From Cyclobacterium sp. 1_MG-2023 (lineage in GTDB: Bacteria; Bacteroidota; Bacteroidia; Cytophagales; Cyclobacteriaceae), in the NCBI RefSeq assembly GCF_030546805.1, contig NZ_JAUOPC010000001.1:572880-636879 (forward strand): DNA of 64,000 nucleotides. Reading direction: 5' to 3'. The translations under genes and the position numbers were made by a program. Under the pieces are notes generated by a model. That model was not told where the DNA came from and ran no database searches. It saw only the letters and a program-made list of their open reading frames with translations. Of the stretch, positions 8,523 to 18,246 are shown piece after piece. How positions within the stretch are numbered: position 1 is the first letter of the stretch; each line of letters begins with the position of its first letter.

Positions 8523-11500
8523 TTATAAGCTTAGGTTCAAACCTAGAATGAAATTCCTCATAAGTGGCGTATCACTAACACCTGTTTCCGGATCCCAACC
8601 TTGCCATTGTGTCCATACATATGGATTTTTACTTGAAACATAAATCTGAGCAGATTGTAGTTTTAATTTATCCAAAAAGCTTTTGTTGAAGGTGTAGCCA
8701 AGTGAGATATCCTGTAACCTTACAAAACTTCTGCTTTGATAAATTCCACTTTGACGTAGCGGCACATTGTAAATACCTGTTGTATTGGTGGTGGGGTTTT
8801 CCGGGGTCCAATAGGGGTTTACCGCTGAATTGTTTCTTCTATCAGGAAAATAAAAGAGGGGATTTATGATGTCAGCGTTGTTAGCTTGATAATAATTTTT
8901 ACCCCCTTGAATTGAATTGATAAATATGGAAAGGGTAAAATTATTATAAGTAAAACTATTGTTAAGGCTAAACCTATAGCTTGGAGATTCATAACCAACA
9001 ACCTTCCTATCATTCGTAGGCTCTATTTCTCCATCGCCATTTTGATCCACATACCTAAACTGGCCAGGGTACCATCCATCCAGGGTATTGCCACTAAAGA
9101 ACTCTTCCTCAGTCCAGACTCCTCCTGCCATTTCATAATCATAAATCGCACTGAGAGATTCACCTACAAACCAACCATTACCAATATCATTATCGTCTTC
9201 TCCCCCATACAATTTGGTGATTTCATCTCTATTGAGTGCAAAGGTGAAATTGGTTTCCCACCTAAGTGGCCCATCCATATTAATCGACCTCAAATCAAAT
9301 TCAATTCCTTTGTTTTTCAAGCCACCAATATTTGTCCAGATATTGGCATAACCTGATGCTCTTGGGAGTTGTCTTAAAACCAACACATCTGTAGTATTTG
9401 CTGTATAAGCATTGACTGTACCGGTAATTCTATTTTGCCAAAAGCCAAAGTCTAAGCCTAGATTGTAAGAGGTAGTGGTTTCCCAAGCCAAGTTAACATT
9501 TCCAAGATTACTTGGGTAGAGTCCAATAGCAGTAGATTGTCCATAAACATAATAACGTGTTCCCATTCTGGACAAACTTGAATACCTACCAATTCCCTGA
9601 TTACCATTTTTCCCATAAGATGTCCTCAACTTAAGGTATACATCAGAATCTTTGAGAAAAGACTCATCTGAAAGCACCCAAGCCAAAGAGGCTGAAGGGA
9701 AAGTTGCCCATTTATTTCCTGCACCAAATCCTGAAAACCCATCTCGTCGGACAGTACCAGTAAACATGTATTTGGATAGAAAACTATAATTGACACGGGC
9801 CATATAGGAAAGGCTATTTTCTTCGTAAGCTGAAGAGCTACCTGTGACAACTTCTGCCAAACCAATATTATTATACCCAAGAATTTCATTTTCAAAACCT
9901 GAAGCAGAGAGCGTTGAGGCATTGCCTGTCCTACCTTCCCTACTGAACAGGAATGTTCCATTGACTTGATGATCTCCAAAGGTTCTGGAATAGTTGATAA
10001 TATTATTAAGGTTCCAATCTCTCGATTCCGAAGGGTTTTTAATCGCTAATCCCCTGTTATTAACTCCGGAAGGGGTTGAACTGGAATGGAAAGTATTGTT
10101 GTTTCTATTGGAATAAACATGGGAATAATTGAATTCATAATTAAGACCTTCTATCCATGGAACAGAAACCTTTAGCCTTCCAACAGCAAATAACTCATTG
10201 GTTATATCTGAATTGTCAATGTATTGGTAGACTAGCGGATAGGGTTGAAACAACTCGCCTCCCAAGTAAATATCATAATTGGGTTCCCCAATGTAATTGT
10301 TTACCAAAGGACTCGCTACCCTTGCATTCCCAAGGCTGGTTGGAATCCCTGAATTATCCCTAGTACTGTAACTTGCATTTAATCCAAAAGTCAACCAATC
10401 GGTAATTTCACTTTCTACATTACTACGCAGAGTAATCCTTTTGAACTTGTCATTGATCTGTATACCTTCCACATCGGTAAAGGAACCTGAGACGTAATAA
10501 GTAGAGCGATCCGTCATCCCTTGAAGGCTCAGGATGTAATTTTGCATGGGGGCCTTTTGCAAGACTTGGTCCACCCAGTTTATTTCATTTCCTGCCAGGT
10601 AGTTTTGTTGCTCTTCATAGGTTTTTAGATAGGATCCTACTATTTCCGGGTTGCTTAAATCAGGCCTTTGAGGTCTACCTTCTGCACTGCTAGGGTTGGT
10701 TTTGTACCAGGCATAAACTTTGCTTTGGTGATCCCAGTCTACCAAACGATTCGCAAATTCATCAGCATTCATTACCCGCATAGGGTTGTTTGTCATGTCC
10801 TGAAAACCAGTGTACATCCCAAAAGAAATGATAGGTTTTTCAGTCTTTCCTTTTTTTGTAGTGATCAGTAAAACACCATTTGCAGACCTTGAACCATATA
10901 CGGCAGCAGCACTGGCATCCTTGAGTATATCTATCGATTCAACATCATTTACGTTAATGTTAGAAATACTTCCATTGTAAATTACTCCATCTAAAACGAT
11001 CAACGGACCATCAGAAGCAGAAAGGGAGGTCTTACCTCTAATGGAAATATCCGGTTCACTGGAAGCACCGCCTCTTCCTTCAAGATTAACACCGGCTGAA
11101 GCTCCAATTAATGCCTGAAATAAGTTTACGTTGGCTTGATTGGATTTATCTTCCATATTAATTCGAGCAACAGACCCTGTCAAATCACTCTTCTTTGCCG
11201 TTCCATACCCTATGACCAAGACCTCATCCATGGAAGTCACATCCTCTTCCAGAACAACATCCAATACCGTTATATTTCCTACTTCAATATTTTGGGTAAC
11301 GTACCCAATATAGGAAAAAGATAAAGTTGATCCCTCCGGTACAGTAATGGTGTATTTCCCCATCAAATCAGTTGCTGTCCCGGTGGTTGTCCCCGGAACA
11401 AACACGGTAACACCCGGAATGGATTCTCCAGTAACATCCGTAACGGTACCGCTAACGGTAATGTCCGCAAAAACATTTGCATTAGTTGAAAAGCGATTAT

Positions 11501-11645
11501 TTTCAACCTTCTTAGAAGTTTCATTCTTCATGTCCGGCGCCAGCATTTTTCCTATGCCATAGGCCGAAGACATCAAATGAAAGGAAAAAGCGAGGATTAA
11601 GATCCCAACTTTTGCGTTCAAAGTCTCATGTAGTGGTCTATTCAT
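8523..11645 (-). CDS. SusC/RagA-family TonB-dependent outer-membrane transporter
   Basis: This 1040-aa transporter has a long signal region, a carboxypeptidase-regulatory-like (CNA-B type) domain at about 62-145 (VSGTVTDVTGESIPGVTVFV), the SusC plug starting near 150 (SMDEVLVIGYGTAKKSDLTG, IRGKTSL, PLIVLDGV, ASAAAVYGSRSANGVLLITT) and a large beta-barrel ending in a C-terminal aromatic/Leu strand. It imports the SusD-captured substrate using TonB energy. It is the first gene of the susC-susD pair, with about 800 bp of non-coding sequence upstream that should hold its promoter. No STN domain or anti-sigma factor partner is visible, so control by an ECF sigma pair is not suggested locally. Confidence 0.96.
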   Translation of the reverse strand: MNRPLHETLNAKVGILILAFSFHLMSSAYGIGKMLAPDMKNETSKKVENNRFSTNANVFADITVSGTVTDVTGESIPGVTVFVPGTTTGTATDLMGKYTITVPEGSTLSFSYIGYVTQNIEVGNITVLDVVLEEDVTSMDEVLVIGYGTAKKSDLTGSVARINMEDKSNQANVNLFQALIGASAGVNLEGRGGASSEPDISIRGKTSLSASDGPLIVLDGVIYNGSISNINVNDVESIDILKDASAAAVYGSRSANGVLLITTKKGKTEKPIISFGMYTGFQDMTNNPMRVMNADEFANRLVDWDHQSKVYAWYKTNPSSAEGRPQRPDLSNPEIVGSYLKTYEEQQNYLAGNEINWVDQVLQKAPMQNYILSLQGMTDRSTYYVSGSFTDVEGIQINDKFKRITLRSNVESEITDWLTFGLNASYSTRDNSGIPTSLGNARVASPLVNNYIGEPNYDIYLGGELFQPYPLVYQYIDNSDITNELFAVGRLKVSVPWIEGLNYEFNYSHVYSNRNNNTFHSSSTPSGVNNRGLAIKNPSESRDWNLNNIINYSRTFGDHQVNGTFLFSREGRTGNASTLSASGFENEILGYNNIGLAEVVTGSSSAYEENSLSYMARVNYSFLSKYMFTGTVRRDGFSGFGAGNKWATFPSASLAWVLSDESFLKDSDVYLKLRTSYGKNGNQGIGRYSSLSRMGTRYYVYGQSTAIGLYPSNLGNVNLAWETTTSYNLGLDFGFWQNRITGTVNAYTANTTDVLVLRQLPRASGYANIWTNIGGLKNKGIEFDLRSINMDGPLRWETNFTFALNRDEITKLYGGEDDNDIGNGWFVGESLSAIYDYEMAGGVWTEEEFFSGNTLDGWYPGQFRYVDQNGDGEIEPTNDRKVVGYESPSYRFSLNNSFTYNNFTLSIFINSIQGGKNYYQANNADIINPLFYFPDRRNNSAVNPYWTPENPTTNTTGIYNVPLRQSGIYQSRSFVRLQDISLGYTFNKSFLDKLKLQSAQIYVSSKNPYVWTQWQGWDPETGVSDTPLMRNFILGLNLSL

Positions 11646-12463
11646 CTTTTAGGGTTTTAGTACGACAAATTTCATTAATCATAATTTAACATATTTAATA
11701 CTTCAATTCATTAAGTTATGAAAATTATTAATTACTTACCTCAATAGCAAGCAACTTATATTTTTATTATGATAAATGGTATCTAATAAAGACTTACGAA
11801 ACCCTAATGAAGTATTTGAATTTATTAAATAAAATAGAATTTTGGGGGTCTTAGTCCCTCTTTATAAATGCATCACTTATAAGGTGTAAAATTAGTTTCC
11901 GGATATTTAAAATGTTTTTGTCTGATTAGCCTATTTATTAATACTATTTACAATATTAATTTTACATGAATGGCAGATTAACAAAATTAAAAAACACCCT
12001 TCAAATAAAATATAATGACAGAAATCCGATATAATGGTTTGGTATATGGTAGCCATTAAATACGAGTATTATATTTTTAAAAGTATTTTATTCACTTTAA
12101 TGGGATGATTAGACCTATTTTTATTTGATGCTCGAGTAACATTGAATACATCAAAAAAGTCAAATACCAAGACTTAATCTCTTGGAATTCAAATTGGTTT
12201 CGATAAGCTAATTCTTTGATACCCCGACCATTGAAATACAAAGTTCATCAATCGAACAAAAAATTTAACATGAATAAACCGATTTATAGACTCTTAAACT
12301 CAAACCATTCAATAGACACACTAGTACACCATCCGGAATAAACCAACCCTAACAGCTATTTTTCAGTAGGGACTTCCTTGCCGGATTTCATAAAAAATAA
12401 TTCTCTTCCAATATTTATTAAAAAACAACTTATGTAAAAAATCTAGTACGTTTGTTCAATTTA
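11646..12463. other. Intergenic region upstream of the first susC gene
   Basis: This is 818 bp of AT-rich sequence without a credible gene on either strand. It should carry the susC promoter near 11646 and the 3' end signals of the SDR gene at 12464. I could not find a clear TAnnTTTG element, a strong hairpin or a regulator binding dyad. Confidence 0.6.
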
Positions 12464-14008
12464 TTACCAGCTAGTTGGTCGATAATCTTTTAAAAATTTG
12501 CCACACCAGTGTTTACCCACATTGATTCCATCGAATAAGGGATCTAAAACCCGGGCTGCGCCATCTACAATGTCCAGTGGGGGCTGGAAATCATGAATTT
12601 CTTCCTTTTTCCTTGCCAATTCAATCGGATCCTCATCAGTAACCCATCCGGTATCTACGGCATTGGTATAGATACCAAACTTGGCAAATTCTGCTGCAGA
12701 AGTTAGGGTCATCATATTCAGTGCCGCTTTGGCCATATTGGTATGCGGATGACGAGACTCTTTGTGATATTTATGGAATTTACCTTCCATGGCAGAAACG
12801 TTGATGATGTGTTTTTGACCGGTATTTTCTTTTTTCATCAAATGAATCAAGCGGTTATTGAGCACAAAGGGGGCAATGGAATTGACAAGTTGAACCTCCA
12901 ACATTTCATTGGTAGGGATCTCTCCAAGTTTTAATCGCCAACTGTTTGTTTTCCTTAAGTCAACTTGTTGAAGGTCAGCATCCATCTTCCCGGTAGGAAA
13001 AACAGCATCAGGCTCCAAGGCATGATCTATTGTATAAGGGATCTGAGATAATTTAGCCGAAGCGCTTAAGCCAATACCCAATTGATCTCCTTTCCAAGCA
13101 ACCGGTAAATTTCTATTCGCTTCTTCATTGTTATTAAAAGCGTTCAACTCCTTTAAGCATGCCCTATGATCTGAAAGCATATTTTTTACTAATGCAGGCA
13201 AATGGATATTATCCAATTCTTCTTTTTTCAATAAATGTTTATAAAATCCCGCGGGACGTCTCACTGTCTGAGCTGCATTATTGACCAATACATCCAGGCT
13301 AGAATATTGAGAGATAATGAAATTACAGAATAGTTCTACACTTGGAATATGCCTCAAATCCAACCCGTGAATTTTAAGACGCGATTCCCATATTAAAAAA
13401 TCATCCTCCTTGGAAAAACGAGTAGCAGCATCTATCGGAAATCTTGTCGTGGCAATGACGGTGGCACCGGCACGCAACATCATCAGGCATATATGATAAC
13501 CAATTTTAAGCCTCGCTCCTGTCACCAAGGCCACCTGACCGGTGAGATCTGCGGTTTGAAAACGCTTGGCATAATTAAAATCCCCACAGGCGGTGCACAT
13601 GGTATCATAGAAATGGTGAAGGGAGGTAAATACCTCCTTACAAACATAACATTCTCGAGGAGCGACTGAAGTGCTATTGCTCCTTTTTTCTTCTGCTTTG
13701 TTTGCTACCATTTTTGGAGCTTCAAAGACTAGGGATTCTCTGGCACTACGGATACCTGTTTGATTACGTGCAAGCTTGTCATGGAATGCCCTTTCTTTCT
13801 TGACCTTTTTCTTTGCGTTTTTCTTTCGCTTAATCAGCTCCTCTTTTTGAGGTCTTGAGAGTCGGCCTGCTTGGGTAATTAATTCAATTCTACGATCCAA
13901 AGGAATATTGAATATCTGGTCCGTATCATTATTTAATATTTCTAAAATTGCAATGCATTGATCAATCTGATCTTTGCCTAGCTGACCATTGTCTTTCTTG
14001 GTTTCCAT
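12464..14008 (-). CDS. SDR-family oxidoreductase with N-terminal zinc ribbon; catalytic Tyr replaced
   Basis: This is a 514-aa cytoplasmic protein. Residues 1-110 are charged and helical with a lysine-rich stretch at 59-72. A zinc ribbon follows (C120-x2-C123 and C138-x2-C141, with a HHFYDTMC signature), then a Rossmann short-chain dehydrogenase domain from about 155: TGARLKIG (163-170) for the dinucleotide, VLVNNAAQT, and INVSAMEG with the catalytic-type Ser. At the usual YxxxK site the sequence is TNMAK (Thr423, Lys427), so the catalytic Tyr is missing and activity is doubtful or altered. An insertion of about 100 residues follows NNAAQ. It is probably transcribed alone from a promoter near 14070. 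The physiological substrate is unknown. Confidence 0.85.
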   Translation of the reverse strand: METKKDNGQLGKDQIDQCIAILEILNNDTDQIFNIPLDRRIELITQAGRLSRPQKEELIKRKKNAKKKVKKERAFHDKLARNQTGIRSARESLVFEAPKMVANKAEEKRSNSTSVAPRECYVCKEVFTSLHHFYDTMCTACGDFNYAKRFQTADLTGQVALVTGARLKIGYHICLMMLRAGATVIATTRFPIDAATRFSKEDDFLIWESRLKIHGLDLRHIPSVELFCNFIISQYSSLDVLVNNAAQTVRRPAGFYKHLLKKEELDNIHLPALVKNMLSDHRACLKELNAFNNNEEANRNLPVAWKGDQLGIGLSASAKLSQIPYTIDHALEPDAVFPTGKMDADLQQVDLRKTNSWRLKLGEIPTNEMLEVQLVNSIAPFVLNNRLIHLMKKENTGQKHIINVSAMEGKFHKYHKESRHPHTNMAKAALNMMTLTSAAEFAKFGIYTNAVDTGWVTDEDPIELARKKEEIHDFQPPLDIVDGAARVLDPLFDGINVGKHWCGKFLKDYRPTSW

Positions 14009-14067
14009 TAATGCGCTTGATACTTGAGAGGAATAGGTAGCATTTTTGCTTGTTTCATTCCAAGAAA

Positions 14068-14075
14068 CAAAGGTA
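14068..14075 (-). promoter_or_regulatory. Possible Bacteroidota -7 element for the SDR gene
   Basis: Read on the minus strand, the sequence is TACCTTTG, an exact match to TAnnTTTG, 60 bp before the SDR start codon. A -33 box is not evident, so this is tentative. Confidence 0.33.
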
Positions 14076-14217
14076 CACCCTTTTCTATGATACCTATTGG
14101 AAATACCATTTTACTGCCCATAGTAAATGTGCAAGCGAGATTTTCAATAAACGAGGGGAAATTGATCAGTATTGAACCCAACACTAAAAAAAATTGGCCA
14201 ATTATAAATACCTCCCC

Positions 14218-14760
14218 TTATCCTTCGAATTCATCTCTAAAAATTTGATGCTTATTTTTTCTTAGTTTCTTATTCCGTTGGGATTTCTTTTTAGCCGAAG
14301 CTTTATTTTTATCAGATTTAAAATGCATACTTGCTTCCGATAAACTTGATCCCTGCTTGATCATCAAACCGTTATAAGGGCAGTGGTCGTAGCCACAATC
14401 GTGTTTAGAATAAGCTCCAAAATTTCTATGCTTAATTTTTTTATCTGTTAGTATTTTTTCTTGATTGAAACGAATATCAGACCAAATTTGTCTTTCATCA
14501 GCTACTGTTAGTTCTACCCCTAGCGTAATTAGATCAAAATAAGTTTTAGGGTCTTTTAATTGATAAAAATTAAAAGTCTTTTCAAAAACCCTATTGGCAT
14601 AATCTCGAACTTCTATTCGCTCATTTAATTCAAGTCCTTCATTTTCACAAATTGAACGGTACAAGCCCAAAGTATTAAAGTCTGAATAAGCTGAGTAGTT
14701 GTCAATATAGAGAAGGTATTCCTCTTTACTTAATTGGTTGAATTGCTTTCCGATTTTCAT
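14218..14760 (-). CDS. Conserved hypothetical protein with a C-terminal basic tail
   Basis: This is a 180-aa soluble protein with no signal peptide. The first 130 residues look alpha-helical (KEEYLLYIDNYS, LYRSICENEGLEL, IEVRDYANRVFEKTF). A cysteine/histidine cluster KHDCGYDHCPYNGLM sits near residues 118-132 and could bind metal. The last 45 residues are strongly basic with repeated Lys-Lys and Arg pairs, suggesting nucleic acid or ribosome binding. I do not recognise the family. It stands alone on the minus strand, 209 bp upstream of the SDR gene. Confidence 0.75.
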   Translation of the reverse strand: MKIGKQFNQLSKEEYLLYIDNYSAYSDFNTLGLYRSICENEGLELNERIEVRDYANRVFEKTFNFYQLKDPKTYFDLITLGVELTVADERQIWSDIRFNQEKILTDKKIKHRNFGAYSKHDCGYDHCPYNGLMIKQGSSLSEASMHFKSDKNKASAKKKSQRNKKLRKNKHQIFRDEFEG

Positions 14761-14894
14761 TGTATGGTTAAAAGTTGTTTAATGTTTGATAAAAAAGTAG
14801 TCAAAGAAAATTAATTTTTGGTAGCTATATAAAAAACTTCCAAGCTACCTATAAAGATAAAATTTTATTCTCAGAATTCCTTACTTAAGTAAAT

Positions 14895-14930
14895 AAGCTA
14901 CAACAGAAGGAAATTCTCCCATTGTAGCTT
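14895..14930 (-). terminator. Probable terminator after the sulfatase gene
   Basis: A 9-bp perfect inverted repeat (AAGCTACAA/TTGTAGCTT) with an 18-nt loop lies 21 bp past the sulfatase stop on the minus strand; the following T-tract is interrupted, so the strength is uncertain. Confidence 0.5.
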
Positions 14931-14950
14931 TAAGGTTTTTGCATGGTAAT

Positions 14951-16483
14951 TCATTCCATATCAGGTTTTACCCAATCTTTAATCCCAGTTGTTTCCACTT
15001 GCTTCTGATATTCTACCCAAAAAGGCTTTTCTTTGGCCAATGGGGCATTTTCATTTACCATCAGCGGTCTGACATCAGACCACCAAGCCTCATAGGCAGC
15101 TCTCATCTCTGCTATCAGTTCAGGCTGCTCCTCGGCTATATTATTTTTTTCTCCCGGGTCTTGTGATAGGTCATACAGTTCATTGTTGTTTACAAATCGA
15201 TACCGTTTGTTTCTTACTGCAAATTTTTTGTATTTTGAATTATCCGGATTGGATGTTTCTTCAGTCCCTACCCACCTGTCAGTTCCATCTTGGCCGGAAA
15301 TATTGTTGGGATTTAAGGGCCATCTACCTCCATGAAAAAATCGAAACCTATCTTCAGATGGTATACTGTCATTTATTAAATTGGAATAAAAGCTTTTGCC
15401 ATCCAAGTCAGGGATATCAGAGATGTCAATATTGGCAATCTCTGCAAAAGTAGGCAATAGATCGTAGTGGTTAAGCATCACATCTACTTCATTACCTTGC
15501 CTAAATACATTTGGCCATCTTATAAAAAAAGGCACCCTTGTTCCCCCTTCATAGACGCTTCCTTTAAAACCTCTCATTCCAGCATTATAAGTCTCTCCAT
15601 GTACTGTATTGTAACCGCCATAAGTCTTGCCATTGTCTGTCATAAATATCAAAATAGTATTTTCAGCAATACCCCAAGCATCCAACTTATCCATCAATAC
15701 CCCTAAATTATCATCTACGTTTTCAATCATTCCATAAAAACCCTGGGCATCTTCCGGATAGCCTTGATCAATGAATTTTTTCTTGTATTTTTCAGGAGCA
15801 ATAAAAGGCCCATGTGGCGCATTTGTGGTGATATAGGCAAAAAATGGTTCCTTGGCAGAAGATTTTTGCTGGATCCAAGACAAGGCTTGAGTAAAGAATA
15901 CATCCGTGCAAAAACCCGCTGTCTTTACAAAAGTACCGTTATGTTTGACAACCGGATCAAAATAACCATTATCTGGTACATCGGCACAGGATCCTGCATA
16001 AGCCTGGCCAATCCCGCCGGCTCCATGAATAAACACCTCATCAAATCCACGACTGTCGGGTTGATACTCCTGTTCATCTCCCAAATGCCATTTACCGAAA
16101 ATTCCACTCGTATAACCTCCCCTTTTTAACACCTGAGGCAAAGTAGTTAAACCCAGTGCCATTCTTTCTCTTTCCAAAATGGTGTGAGTAATTCCATTCT
16201 TAAAAGGATGTCGTCCACTCATAAGAGCAGATCTGGTAGGTGCACAGGTGGGACTAACTTGAAAATCTTCCAAACTGATACTCTGAGTTTTCAACTTGTC
16301 CATATTTGGTGTAGATACATCAGGGCTTCCATGGGCCGAAATGTCTCCATACCCTTGATCATCTGTCATCACCAAAATGATATTGGGTGGTATTGGTTCC
16401 TCCTCATTTTCCGGTTTACAACTAAAAATTAATAGGAAAAGTCCAAAGTATAAAAATGTATTTAACAGGAAAGTGTTTTTCAT
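14951..16483 (-). CDS. Sulfatase lipoprotein (arylsulfatase-type, formylglycine Cys)
   Basis: This 510-aa sulfatase hydrolyses sulfate esters, typically on algal or host polysaccharides, in the periplasm or on the surface. The lipobox IFSC gives Cys22. The sulfatase signature CAPTRSALMSGRH at 80-92 holds Cys80, to be converted to formylglycine by an anaerobic or aerobic maturase encoded elsewhere. Metal-binding Asp41 and Asp42 are in VMTDDQGYGD, and FGKWHLGD and MTDNGKTYGGY are present. It is complete in length. It is separated from the susC/susD pair by the SDR and hypothetical genes, so a shared polysaccharide pathway is only suggestive. Confidence 0.94.
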   Translation of the reverse strand: MKNTFLLNTFLYFGLFLLIFSCKPENEEEPIPPNIILVMTDDQGYGDISAHGSPDVSTPNMDKLKTQSISLEDFQVSPTCAPTRSALMSGRHPFKNGITHTILERERMALGLTTLPQVLKRGGYTSGIFGKWHLGDEQEYQPDSRGFDEVFIHGAGGIGQAYAGSCADVPDNGYFDPVVKHNGTFVKTAGFCTDVFFTQALSWIQQKSSAKEPFFAYITTNAPHGPFIAPEKYKKKFIDQGYPEDAQGFYGMIENVDDNLGVLMDKLDAWGIAENTILIFMTDNGKTYGGYNTVHGETYNAGMRGFKGSVYEGGTRVPFFIRWPNVFRQGNEVDVMLNHYDLLPTFAEIANIDISDIPDLDGKSFYSNLINDSIPSEDRFRFFHGGRWPLNPNNISGQDGTDRWVGTEETSNPDNSKYKKFAVRNKRYRFVNNNELYDLSQDPGEKNNIAEEQPELIAEMRAAYEAWWSDVRPLMVNENAPLAKEKPFWVEYQKQVETTGIKDWVKPDME

Positions 16484-16572
16484 GGTGATTACTATTAGTG
16501 ATTTGTTTACAATAATAGCAATAAGATGCGAAAAACAGGTGCATTTTGCTTGATTACCGTAATATATAGATT

Positions 16573-16656
16573 AGTTAATTATTAATGTGAGAAAGGTTAA
16601 TTATTAATCGTTAATGTGGAAATGGATAATTATTAATGCGGGAATGGTTAATTGGT
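16573..16656 (+). repeat. Imperfect tandem repeat of about 22-29 bp
   Basis: Three to four degenerate units built on GGTTAATTATTAATG are spaced by GTGAGAAA or CGGGAAT-like stretches. The last unit trails off into TTAATTGGTGG. Its role is unknown; it may bind a protein or be a decayed element. Confidence 0.6.
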
Positions 16657-16802
16657 GGTGGATTTGAGCGTATAAATTTCAATTATCACATAGCAAATCA
16701 TGTACTTCTAAAAGGTAAAGGTCCTTGAATTTACCGAAGCCTCACAATGCCAACTAAGTCCTTCGAAGCCAAAGGTTATTGAATCCAAATGTTCTGCCCC
16801 AT

Positions 16803-16862
16803 CCCCTTCACCACATTACTGATCACCACATCACCCGCTCACTCCATCACCCCATCACTCAA
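16803..16862 (+). repeat. Dispersed CACC-rich repeat, copy A
   Basis: The sequence is a run of CATCACC, CTCACC-like words. Positions 16803-16836 match 25559-25592 at 33 of 34 bases in the same orientation. A related copy on the other strand lies at 44246-44332. This identifies a repeat family scattered in intergenic regions of this genome. Confidence 0.75.
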
Positions 16863-17043
16863 TAACAGTAAGATAAAGGGTCTATACAGGTACTAAATAA
16901 CTTCTATATGAAAGAATGTTAATTAAATAATAGTAGAAACTTTTCTCTATAAAAAATAATATATAATTTGATAAAAAGTATAAGAAGAAAAAAAAGAATG
17001 ATTAATTGATACCCTATAGGAAGAATCATTAAAAATAGACAAT

Positions 17044-18114
17044 ATGTTTAAAACCGCTTATTTTGCTGACCAAAGGCTGGAGATTGTCATTTTAGGTCCA
17101 ATGAGGGGTGAGGAAAACGACAGCAGTATTCAGATCCGAAATGCTTTAAAAGAAATTCTCCAAGATAAAAATTGCAGGGGATATTTAGATAAATATGGAG
17201 TGCCGGAGGATAATGTATCCATTACCTTTCCGGAAGAATGGAGGGGGGCCAGCATAGAACGTGATGTTTTTTCCAAACTTGACACGGCAGATCTGGTCGT
17301 ATTTAATATTACTCCTCGAGAAGGAGAGACAAACCCATCCCCCAATGTGTTTTATGAGCTTGGACTTGTGCATTCCCTGGGTTTACCTTACTTGATTTTA
17401 GTTCAAGATGAAATAGAAATCCCTTTTTATTTAAAAGGTATTCGTTGCTATGTAGTCAAAGCTTTTGAGAAGGAAGAACTTATTAAAAGCCTGCATCAAC
17501 CTCTAGAAAACTTTCTCTCGGACAATTCTCCTTATTCCTTTACAGAAAATATTATTTCTCGCTTTTACGAGGGCTTGCCCGTTGTAGACATTTCAGCTGC
17601 AGTCGGATTGGCTACCGGGTATTATATGAATTTTGTAAGGAGAATTCTAAAAGATGGTGGTTTTATCTCCCATTACCCTGATAAGATAAAAAGGCTTATT
17701 GTAGTTAGGCCCATAAGCGTCTTTAACACTTATGAAGAAGATGTAAGCACGATGAAGGAGAAGCTTAAAGCTGCCGGTTTTGAATTGGAATTCGAAAAGT
17801 TAGCCCCTATCCTTTCCGATAAAGACGGTGGAATTTGGTTTGATCATATTAATGGTACTGTAATCGATATTCCCCGTACCATTTACCCATTAAAGCGTTC
17901 TCCACGGTTACTCAGTCTCCGGAAACGAATACATCAAGACCCCAACCAACAAGATGGCCAACTAAGGATATCCCTTCTTAATGAAGCTGCTGAAAAGTTA
18001 TTAGGAAAAATCGAATCCATAATCAAATATCATATAAGAAATGATTCGGAACGGGTTAAGGAAGGGTTATTAGAGTTTGTATCGGTGGAAGGGTTGGTGG
18101 ATCGATTAAAGTAG
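17044..18114 (+). CDS. Bacterial STING-domain protein with N-terminal deoxyribosyltransferase/TIR-like effector
   Basis: This is a 356-aa soluble protein. Residues 10-150 form a Rossmann-like domain of the nucleoside 2-deoxyribosyltransferase/DRHyd/TIR-like group: LEIVILGPM at the first strand, LDTADLVVFNIT, and the active-site-like NVFYELGL with Glu105. Residues 165-356 resemble bacterial STING: VGLATGYYMNFV (187-198) aligns with the human GLAWSYYIGYL stacking helix, placing Phe197 at human Tyr167, and DIPRT (Asp275, Thr279) matches the Asp-x3-Thr of the lid region of bacterial STING. STING binds cyclic dinucleotides and oligomerises to switch on its effector, here likely a nucleotide or NAD hydrolase and cell-death trigger. 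Known bacterial STING effectors are TIR or TM, so this pairing is unusual. No CD-NTase is nearby. The gene converges with the SLOG-channel gene. The STING fold is a strong motif-based inference. Confidence 0.82.
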   Translation: MFKTAYFADQRLEIVILGPMRGEENDSSIQIRNALKEILQDKNCRGYLDKYGVPEDNVSITFPEEWRGASIERDVFSKLDTADLVVFNITPREGETNPSPNVFYELGLVHSLGLPYLILVQDEIEIPFYLKGIRCYVVKAFEKEELIKSLHQPLENFLSDNSPYSFTENIISRFYEGLPVVDISAAVGLATGYYMNFVRRILKDGGFISHYPDKIKRLIVVRPISVFNTYEEDVSTMKEKLKAAGFELEFEKLAPILSDKDGGIWFDHINGTVIDIPRTIYPLKRSPRLLSLRKRIHQDPNQQDGQLRISLLNEAAEKLLGKIESIIKYHIRNDSERVKEGLLEFVSVEGLVDRLK

Positions 18115-18246
18115 GTGCATCATATACTAGCTCCATCCTATCAAGCTAAAACCACTATTTTTTGCTTTATTCTACCTATACCGGATAAATCTACTTTACC
18201 TAAACTCCTTTTTATCCAAATCTTACACCTTAGTCCTAAATACTGG

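Larger units (their letters stand above)
16484..17043. other. Repeat-bearing intergenic region left of the defence island
   Basis: This 560-bp stretch separates the sulfatase start from the STING-domain gene. It holds an imperfect tandem repeat (16573-16656) and one copy of a dispersed CACC-rich repeat (from 16803), followed by about 180 bp of very AT-rich sequence that must contain the promoter of the gene at 17044. No open frame looks coding. Confidence 0.7.

Noticed and set aside
16961..16970. -7 promoter element before the STING gene
   Set aside because: ATATAATTTG has TTTG but the TA two bases before it is AT, so it does not fit TAnnTTTG.
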